From an uncultured Prevotella sp. (GTDB lineage: Bacteria > Bacteroidota > Bacteroidia > Bacteroidales > Bacteroidaceae), in NCBI GenBank assembly GCA_900550635.1, contig URSZ01000049.1, positions 1 to 16,670 of the forward strand: DNA of 16,670 nt, given 5' to 3'. The notes beneath the pieces are model-generated. The model saw nothing but the letters and a program-made list of their open reading frames with translations. It was not told the DNA's origin and searched no databases. Position 1 is the first letter of the stretch. The number at the start of each line of letters is the position of its first letter. The translations under genes were made by a program, and so were the position numbers. Shown here one piece after another: positions 7,949 to 13,517 of this stretch.

Positions 7949-8068
7949 AGATTTTATAAACAAATGCCGTTGCCGCACCCGGCAAAATTGCAATGAAAAC
8001 AGACATATAAGGCAGCCGCGTGAAACGCCCGCCGGCAAAGGGGTTTCAACCGTCCTCGCACCTCGCAA

Positions 8069-8131
8069 AAAATATGTGCCTTGTATTTTAAAATATGTCT
8101 GACCTATTTCAAAATATGTCCGACCTATTTT
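8069..8131. repeat. Array B: three abutting 21-bp units (AAAATA-N9-TATTTY family)
   Basis: Units at 8069-8089, 8090-8110 and 8111-8131 all have the exact frame AAAATA-N9-TATTT(C/T). Their cores are TGTGCCTTG, TGTCTGACC and TGTCCGACC. The first core is the exact reverse complement of the first core of array C, and the second is identical to the second core of array C. The right flank (8132-8155: CACCCCTCC, then GGGTAAAA) resembles the right flank of array A. It lies between the divergent sppA and polyphosphate-polymerase promoters, at least 120 bp from each. Confidence 0.85.
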
Positions 8132-8281
8132 TTCACCCCTCCCGAACGGGTAAAAAAGTTGAAAACAAAAACGGGCTTTCAGGCAAAGAAAAAAGTGAAA
8201 AGTGGAACTCGCCCGTCACACATTATTATATATGCGCAGTAAAGGCAGCCGCCGGCCGCGGGAATATTTTCGCAACAGTCC

Positions 8282-8301
8282 GTTTGTTTTTAAAAACAAA
8301 C
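8282..8301. repeat. Perfect 20-bp palindrome upstream of the polyphosphate operon promoter
   Basis: GTTTGTTTTT is followed directly by its exact reverse complement AAAAACAAAC. The dyad centre is 34 bp upstream of the -7 box at 8325, so the palindrome lies just above the -33 region and could bind a dimeric regulator. It is also capable of forming a hairpin, but no gene ends just upstream of it. Confidence 0.65.
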
Positions 8302-8324
8302 AAACATTAATTATTTATTTTGTT

Positions 8325-8332
8325 TATATTTG
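8325..8332 (+). promoter_or_regulatory. Bacteroidota-type -7 element (TATATTTG) of the polyphosphate-polymerase operon
   Basis: TATATTTG fits TAnnTTTG exactly and lies 27 bp before the ATG at 8360, which predicts a short leader of about 20 nt. No other match of this kind was seen in the gaps between the following genes, so the five genes probably form one transcript ending at 12559-12602. Confidence 0.55.
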
Positions 8333-8359
8333 CTTTTGATTTACCATATACGACTTGCA

Positions 8360-9118
8360 ATGGAATTTTACGATAATCTCGGCAAGGTATTGTCGGAAAT
8401 GCCAGGCATAAGCCTGGATGAAATGTCGGGCGTGCGCCTAATGAACCGCACCGACACAAAGTTCCTTGCAAACAAATCGTTGCTGCTCAAGTTTTTCGAA
8501 CTGGCAAAAAACGATTACTTCGTGCAAAAGATAGACGGAAGCCCCGTTGCGGAATACAACACTACGTATTGGGACACACCCGACCACCGATTCTACCTGC
8601 TGCACCACGACGGGATTCGCCCGAGAATAAAAGTAAGGGTGAGGACGTATATTGACTCGGCGCTGTCGTTTCTCGAAATAAAAAACAAGGACAACCACAA
8701 CAAAACGCGCAAGAAACGCCGCCCGCTGGCTTCGCCCGAAGCTATCGACACCGAGGAAAACGAGGAATTCCTCATAAACAAGGCCGCCGTAGGCATAGAG
8801 GACATACACCCGTGCCTGAAAAACAACTTCAAACGCATAACGCTCGTCAACAAAAACCGCACCGAGCGGCTGACGATAGACTACGACCTGTCGTTCTACA
8901 ACATCGAGACGGATGTTTCGATGAACATGGGAAACCTCGTGATAATAGAGCTGAAACGCGAAGGACGGTCGCCCTCGCCGGCACTAAACTGCCTGCTCAA
9001 GCTGAGAATCAAACCGCAAGGATTCAGCAAATACTGCATAGGCACCTACCTTACGAACAAAAACATAAAAGGTAACATGTTTAAAGACCGCATACCCACA
9101 ATAAAAAAACTCGTATAA
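8360..9118 (+). CDS. VTC-domain polyphosphate polymerase
   Basis: The 252-residue protein consists almost only of a VTC domain, the tunnel-shaped catalytic domain known from yeast Vtc4, which makes polyphosphate from ATP. Visible tunnel motifs are MNRTDTKF (28-35), RPRIKVRVRTY (87-97), FLEIKNK (104-110), the basic cluster KTRKKRR (115-121), LTIDYDLSF (161-169), IIELKREG (185-192) and SKYCIGTY (213-220). The ATG at 8360 is chosen because a TTG ten codons upstream lies inside the promoter box. There is no SPX domain and no membrane segment, so it should be cytoplasmic, probably docked to the DUF4956 membrane protein encoded next (75-bp gap). Polymerase activity is inferred from the family and the basic tunnel residues; bacterial members are little studied. 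Confidence 0.9.
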   Translation: MEFYDNLGKVLSEMPGISLDEMSGVRLMNRTDTKFLANKSLLLKFFELAKNDYFVQKIDGSPVAEYNTTYWDTPDHRFYLLHHDGIRPRIKVRVRTYIDSALSFLEIKNKDNHNKTRKKRRPLASPEAIDTEENEEFLINKAAVGIEDIHPCLKNNFKRITLVNKNRTERLTIDYDLSFYNIETDVSMNMGNLVIIELKREGRSPSPALNCLLKLRIKPQGFSKYCIGTYLTNKNIKGNMFKDRIPTIKKLV

Positions 9119-9193
9119 AACAACAGCCGCGGCACTGCCCGGCAAAACCTCGATTGAAAACCAACCTGTTCACTAAAAAAACATTGATTCACC

Positions 9194-9877
9194 ATGATTG
9201 CACTCCTTGAAAGTATCAGCCATATCGCCATTGCCGGCATACAGCTAATAGACCCGGAAGCGTTGGCCGAAATGCTCGTCCGCTTCGCGTTCAATTTCCT
9301 GTTCGTACTAATAATAGTGCGCTTTTTCTATTACCCCCGGAGCAAAAGACGCGATTACTTCTTTGCCTTCATAATGCTGTCGGCAAGTATATTCATGATG
9401 ATATACTTCATGGACGGGGCAAAGATGAAAGTAGGAGCGGCTCTCGGACTGTTTGCCGTCTTCGGGATAATACGTTACCGCACCGAAGCCGTGCCTATAC
9501 GCGAAATGACGTACCTCTTCTTCATCGTGGCGCTGTCGGTGGTAAACGGAATGTCATCGAAACTGAGCATAGCCGAACTGCTAATCGCCAACATGATATT
9601 CATACTCGTTGCCAAGTTTACCGAAAGCAGCCGTCTGATAAAGCGCGTGGCCTGCAAATACGTAAGGTACGACAACATAAACCTCATCACTCCCGAAAAG
9701 CGTGAGGACATGATAGAGGACTTGAAAAAACGCACAGGGCTGAACATAATAAAAGTCGAAATAGGCTCTATCGACTTTATGCGCGACACCGCACTGATAA
9801 AGATATATTACGAAGACGCAGACGCCGCCATGAACGACGCAAACACGCTGCAAAAACTCCCCAAGAACTACGAATAG
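9194..9877 (+). CDS. DUF4956 multi-spanning inner-membrane protein
   Basis: The 227-residue protein has four or five predicted membrane segments (about residues 28-46, 55-72, 79-94, 106-119 and 127-142). A cytoplasm-like C-terminal domain of about 80 residues follows, with a ferredoxin-like strand-helix look (LNIIKVEIGSIDF, TALIKIYYED). The conserved family stretch FGIIRYRTEAVPIREMTYLF lies at 90-109. DUF4956 proteins are frequent neighbours of VTC-domain polymerases, so it is a candidate membrane partner that anchors the polymerase or passes its product through the membrane, by analogy with the membrane part of the yeast VTC complex. That role is inference; no function is established. Confidence 0.85.
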   Translation: MIALLESISHIAIAGIQLIDPEALAEMLVRFAFNFLFVLIIVRFFYYPRSKRRDYFFAFIMLSASIFMMIYFMDGAKMKVGAALGLFAVFGIIRYRTEAVPIREMTYLFFIVALSVVNGMSSKLSIAELLIANMIFILVAKFTESSRLIKRVACKYVRYDNINLITPEKREDMIEDLKKRTGLNIIKVEIGSIDFMRDTALIKIYYEDADAAMNDANTLQKLPKNYE

Positions 9878-9928
9878 GCTGTTGCCAAGCACTACAACAA
9901 ACAACATAACCCACAAAATGACCCGGAA

Positions 9929-10750
9929 ATGAAAAACCTGAAAAAATTAGTCGCACTGGCCGTATTAATGACGGTAAGTATAAACGTCACAGCCTCCGAC
10001 TTCGGAACATGGCTGGGAGCAGAAGCAGAAAAGAAAGTAGGAAAATTCTCATTCGAGTTAGGCGCAGGCTTCAGGGCGCAAAACAACATGAAAAGCGTCG
10101 AACGCTGGGACGCCTCGTTCGGCATAAGCTATAAACCTTTCAAATTCCTTAAATTCGCCGTAGGATACAATTACATTTACCAATACCGCATTGAAGAAAA
10201 ACGCAACCACTACGACGAATACGAACAAGCCTACGAAGACCGTCCCTCAGAAATAATAAGGGAATACGACGGCTACAACATCAACAAGCCATACTGGCGC
10301 AGCAAGAACCGCTTTAAATTCGACATAACCGGAGACGTAAACATCGGGCGGTTCAATATTTCCTTGCGCGAGCGTTACCAGTTCACCCACATGAACCACG
10401 TTTACTATTCTCGCGACAAATACCGCCTCAACGGGGCAACAGGCGAAGTCTACTTCAAAGAAACCACAAAGGAACTCAAGGAAACGCGCAACAACAACCG
10501 ACTTCGCTCGCAGCTCAAGGTAGAATACGACATACGCAAGTGCAAGATAACACCATACGCCTCAATAGAGTTCTTCAACGAGCTTGACGAAGCGTTCATC
10601 CTCGGCAAGACGCGCGTAAGGGCCGGAGGAGACATAAAAATCGACAAGAAAAACAAAATCTCCGTGGGCTATGTTTACCAGGACGAAAGAGATTCCGACA
10701 TAGGCGAAACACAACACGCACTCGAGATAAGTTACAAACTGAAATTCTAA
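9929..10750 (+). CDS. DUF2490 family outer-membrane beta-barrel protein
   Basis: The 273-residue protein begins with a Sec signal peptide (residues 1-22, ending VTA) and continues as alternating amphipathic strands: FSFELGAGFRAQ, WDASFGISYKPF, LKFAVGYNYIYQY, ITPYASIEFF, ISVGYVYQDE. It ends in ALEISYKLKF, a C-terminal Phe strand recognised by the BAM complex. The pattern fits DUF2490, a small barrel family common in Bacteroidota. It would sit in the outer membrane, possibly as a pore or as a platform for the exported products of the next two genes. The start follows a four-codon reading frame (9918-9932) whose stop overlaps its ATG. Confidence 0.75.
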   Translation: MKNLKKLVALAVLMTVSINVTASDFGTWLGAEAEKKVGKFSFELGAGFRAQNNMKSVERWDASFGISYKPFKFLKFAVGYNYIYQYRIEEKRNHYDEYEQAYEDRPSEIIREYDGYNINKPYWRSKNRFKFDITGDVNIGRFNISLRERYQFTHMNHVYYSRDKYRLNGATGEVYFKETTKELKETRNNNRLRSQLKVEYDIRKCKITPYASIEFFNELDEAFILGKTRVRAGGDIKIDKKNKISVGYVYQDERDSDIGETQHALEISYKLKF

Positions 10751-10784
10751 GCATTCAACAACACAAGCAAACCAACAAACGAAG

Positions 10785-11258
10785 ATGAAAAACATTGTCC
10801 TCCTAATTCTTGCAGCGGCGCCATCATTCCCACAGCTTCCCGCCGCCACGGGCGACTTCCTTTACCTTACGGTAACGCGCGCCAGCGGTGCCGAAAAGAG
10901 CTATGAGCTCAAGAACCTGAAGATAACATTCACGGCAGCCGACATGAAGTTCAACGGCAACGGGAAAGAAGACATCGTCCCCCTTTCCGAGCTTGCCAAC
11001 GCTAAAATGCGCTTCACCGAACTCGCCACATCCATAACCCAGGCCGTAAAGTGCGAGACGGCAATAGTGGGCAAAGGCGACATGCTCAGCGTAACCGCAG
11101 CCAAGGACGCGACACTGCAGGTGTATTCCACCGACGGATTACTCGTAATGTCCGAAAAAATAAAGGCAGGCAGCACAACTGTCGACATCTCCGGCCTTGC
11201 AGGCGGCATATATGTAGCTAAAATCGGGAACAAAGCAATAAAGATAGAAAAACGATGA
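10785..11258 (+). CDS. Small exported protein with a T9SS-like C-terminal domain
   Basis: The 157-residue protein has a signal peptide (about 1-21). A first module (25-78) holds the pattern LYLTV...LKNLKITFT...IVPLSELANAKMRF. The C-terminal 60 residues resemble a type IX secretion sorting domain: LQVYSTDGLLVMSEKI, VDISGLAGGIYVAKIGNKAIKIEKR. In that system such a domain targets cargo across the outer membrane and is usually cleaved. Here there is hardly any cargo besides the short first module, so the domain may instead be a structural end domain. Its stop codon overlaps the next ATG (ATGA, 11255-11258), which suggests coupled translation with the beta-helix protein. The domain call is by pattern only. 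Confidence 0.65.
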   Translation: MKNIVLLILAAAPSFPQLPAATGDFLYLTVTRASGAEKSYELKNLKITFTAADMKFNGNGKEDIVPLSELANAKMRFTELATSITQAVKCETAIVGKGDMLSVTAAKDATLQVYSTDGLLVMSEKIKAGSTTVDISGLAGGIYVAKIGNKAIKIEKR

Positions 11259-12499
11259 AAAAACTCATACTTTCAATAGCGCTTTTGTCATCCGTAATAG
11301 CCGCAAAAGCGCAAACGATGTACATCTGGCAAAAAGGCGTGGGCATAGCAGTAAACGAAGGCCGTGCGGGAGACATACAGTTCTCTGCCGACGGAACCGC
11401 GTTTACCGTGCAAGGCAAGGATTTCAACACGCAAGCTATCGACAGCATTACATTCGGCACTGAAACCGTCGACCCGCTCACCGTCGGCGTAAACTACGAC
11501 GAAACCGCCGCCACGGCAATACTGCCCGTCGAACTGGCCGACTCTATCACAATTGACATCGACGGCGCGTACGTCAGCGCAATATCCTCATCGCTCGGCG
11601 GCGACGAAGTAACCTACACACTCACCGGCGAGAGCCAAAACGGCAACTTCTTCCAGGACGGCGAATACAAATGCACCGTGGTGCTCAACGGCGTAAGCCT
11701 TACGTCGCAACGCGGAGCCGCAATCGACATACAGAACGGAAAGAGAATCGACATCGAGGTTGTCGACGGAACGACCAACACCTTTGTTGACTGCGCCGGC
11801 GGAGAACAAAAAGCATGTTTCTTTGTCAACGGACACCCTGAATTCAAAGGCAGCGGAACTGTGAACATCACCGGCAACACCAAACACGCCTACGCGTCAG
11901 ACGAATACACACGGCTCAAGCACTCGGCCGGAACATTCAACATCCTATCAGCTGCCGGCGGCGACGGAATGCACATAAAACAATACCTGCAAATGGAAGG
12001 CGGCAACATAATAGTCAGAAACGTTGCCGACGACGGCATACAGGTAGAGATAACCAACGACGAAACCGACGAGATGAACGGCCAGATGATTATACAGAAC
12101 GGGAAAATGGACATCGAAGTCAACTCGCCCGACGTAAAAGCACTGCGCAGCGACAGCCTCATGACAATAAACGGCGGCACGATAAAACTTGAAGTAACAG
12201 GCGACGGCAGCAAAGGCATGACCACCGACACCGACATATACGTAGACGAAACGGTAGCACCAGTAAACGTAAACATACACTGCACCGGCGGAGAATACTT
12301 CCCGCCCGAAGACCCCGCCGACTCAAAGAAGTGCCACGGAATCAACGTAACGGGCAACCTAACCATAATGGGCGGCACGTTCGACATCTCGTCTACGGGC
12401 AAGAAAGGCAAGTCAATAAAAGTGGACGGCATATCCAAGAAAGCCGAAGGAGCCAATGTAACCACAAACCCGTCGTACTATTTCGACTTCATAATCTGA
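11255..12499 (+). CDS. Secreted right-handed beta-helix protein, DUF4353/Cthe_2159-like carbohydrate-binding domain
   Basis: The 414-residue protein has a signal peptide (1-19, ending AKA before Gln20). A short module (22-67: MYIWQKGV...GDIQFS...AIDSITFG) resembles the first module of the preceding protein. A long domain (about 90-414) carries the repeated turns of a parallel beta-helix: GAAIDIQNGKRIDIEV, GSGTVNITG, GGDGMHIKQYLQMEGGNI, DDGIQVEI, INGGTIKLEVTGDGSKG and IMGGTFDISSTGKKGKS. This fits DUF4353, whose member Cthe_2159 binds cellulose and acidic sugars with calcium. No catalytic residues of a polysaccharide lyase can be claimed. It is rich in Asp and Glu. As last gene of the polyphosphate-polymerase operon, followed by a strong terminator, it may bind a surface polymer. 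Confidence 0.8.
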   Translation: MKKLILSIALLSSVIAAKAQTMYIWQKGVGIAVNEGRAGDIQFSADGTAFTVQGKDFNTQAIDSITFGTETVDPLTVGVNYDETAATAILPVELADSITIDIDGAYVSAISSSLGGDEVTYTLTGESQNGNFFQDGEYKCTVVLNGVSLTSQRGAAIDIQNGKRIDIEVVDGTTNTFVDCAGGEQKACFFVNGHPEFKGSGTVNITGNTKHAYASDEYTRLKHSAGTFNILSAAGGDGMHIKQYLQMEGGNIIVRNVADDGIQVEITNDETDEMNGQMIIQNGKMDIEVNSPDVKALRSDSLMTINGGTIKLEVTGDGSKGMTTDTDIYVDETVAPVNVNIHCTGGEYFPPEDPADSKKCHGINVTGNLTIMGGTFDISSTGKKGKSIKVDGISKKAEGANVTTNPSYYFDFII

Positions 12500-12558
12500 C
12501 GAATCCCACGCGCTGCCCCGCCCCGCGGCAGGCACAGACAGGAAAACAACAGGCACAG

Positions 12559-12602
12559 CAAGCCCGCGCAGCAACACACCACCTGCGCGGGCTTGTTTTT
12601 TT
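12559..12602 (+). terminator. Strong rho-independent terminator of the polyphosphate-polymerase operon
   Basis: CAAGCCCGCGCAG (12559-12571) is the exact reverse complement of CTGCGCGGGCTTG (12583-12595) around an 11-base loop, followed by seven T (12596-12602). It is the strongest terminator in the window. Confidence 0.92.
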
Positions 12603-12729
12603 GCTCCGTGGCGAAACGGACACGCGGCCGCGCACGTCTGAACCCGCACACAACGGCCGCACCACCCTACAGCCGAAACAGACATACAAAGACCCGAAAC
12701 CTGGACACGTAAAACGGCATTTTCGGGGC

Positions 12730-12754
12730 ATGAAAATTGAAAACTGATTTTCAT
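12730..12754. repeat. Inverted repeat left of array C
   Basis: ATGAAAAT (12730-12737) and ATTTTCAT (12747-12754) are exact reverse complements around nine bases. It lies directly left of the conserved flank of array C. The rest of 12603-12729 shows nothing recognisable. Confidence 0.45.
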
Positions 12755-12782
12755 CGTTTTATACCCGCATAGGAGAAAAGAA

Positions 12783-12845
12783 AAAATACAAGGCACATAT
12801 TTCAAAATATGTCTGACCTATTTTAAAATATCTCAGACCTATTTT
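12783..12845. repeat. Array C: three abutting 21-bp units (AAAATA-N9-TATTTY family)
   Basis: Units at 12783-12803, 12804-12824 and 12825-12845 all keep the exact AAAATA-N9-TATTT(C/T) frame. The cores are CAAGGCACA, TGTCTGACC and TCTCAGACC. The last core is the exact reverse complement of the first core of array A. Units 2 and 3 together form a near-perfect 28-bp dyad (GTCTGA...TATTTTAAAATA...TCAGAC). The left flank (12755-12782) matches the reverse complement of the right flank of array A (2977-3003), and CGTTCCGAAAACG (12862-12874) matches 2873-2885. It lies between the polyphosphate operon terminator and the metal operon promoter. Confidence 0.85.
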
Positions 12846-12999
12846 TTGCCCCTTGAAAACCCGTTCCGAAAACGCACGAAAAACATGGACAAAAACAGAC
12901 TGTCTGCCACAACACTATTATAAGGGCATTTTCAATGTACCTTGCAACACCTCCCGCACACCGGCATAATTTTGCAGCCCGGTTGCGAGGATTTATATA

Positions 13000-13007
13000 T
13001 ACCTTTG
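13000..13007 (+). promoter_or_regulatory. Bacteroidota-type -7 element (TACCTTTG) of the CGGC-copA-fur operon
   Basis: TACCTTTG fits TAnnTTTG exactly, preceded by a TATATA tract, and predicts transcription from about 13014 with a leader near 100 nt. An imperfect dyad CGTGGAA (13012-13018)/TTCCATG (13028-13034), six of seven bases matching, overlaps the expected start and could be an operator. Confidence 0.55.
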
Positions 13008-13115
13008 CAGTCGTGGAACCTACCGTATTCCATGCCGCGACAAAAGGATACCACCTCCTCGGGAACCGCACAATTCCGAAAAAATCCGTATCTTTAACCT
13101 CTAAAACAAAACCTC

Positions 13116-13469
13116 ATGAAGTTAGGAATAATAAGATGTTTCCAAACCGAGGACTTCTGCCCCGGCAGCGGCTGCTTCAATGCCGTAAGAAACAAAAAAG
13201 GCTCGTTCGAAGGCACAGACGGGGAAATTACAATCATAGGCTTCACCAACTGTGGAGGCTGCCCCGGCAAGAAAGCCATACTGCGGGCCAAAATGCTCGT
13301 GGAGCGCGGCGCCGACACCATTGCCTTTGCCTCGTGCATACAGAAAGGAACGCCCATTGGCTACCCCTGCCCGTTCCACAAAAGGATGAAGGACCTGCTC
13401 ACGGCAGGACTGCCCGAAAACATACGTATCCTCGACTACACGCACGACGCGCCGGGCGACAAGAAATGA
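13116..13469 (+). CDS. CGGC-domain cysteine-rich protein, putative metal-binding
   Basis: The 117-residue protein is one CGGC domain. Its cysteines are Cys8, Cys15 and Cys20 (RCFQTEDFCPGSGC), the naming motif NCGGC with Cys46 and Cys49, Cys74 (FASCIQ), and Cys85 followed by His88 (YPCPFH). The cluster and the absence of a signal peptide suggest a cytoplasmic metal or thiol protein. The domain's function is not established. Lying first in an operon with a copper exporter (48-bp gap) and a Fur-type regulator, it may bind or buffer copper or another soft metal; that is inference from context. The start is preceded by an A-rich leader (AAAACAAAACCTC) instead of a Shine-Dalgarno sequence. Confidence 0.88.
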   Translation: MKLGIIRCFQTEDFCPGSGCFNAVRNKKGSFEGTDGEITIIGFTNCGGCPGKKAILRAKMLVERGADTIAFASCIQKGTPIGYPCPFHKRMKDLLTAGLPENIRILDYTHDAPGDKK

Positions 13470-13517
13470 CGCACCGCCCATAACAAACGCCGGCCGACAC
13501 AAAAAAACGAACGCACA

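Noticed and set aside
8095..8310. Possible 71-residue protein in the sppA/VTC gap
   Set aside because: It begins inside array B, where the repeat gives MSDLFQNMSDLF, and crosses the 20-bp palindrome. No homology pattern or leader is visible.
8330..8359. TTG start ten codons upstream for the VTC-domain protein
   Set aside because: It lies inside the TATATTTG promoter element, upstream of the expected transcription start, so ATG 8360 is preferred.
2914..12845. The 21-bp arrays as CRISPR or transposon ends
   Set aside because: There are no spacers between units, the unit is shorter than CRISPR repeats, no cas gene is present, and no transposase or target duplication is seen beside them.
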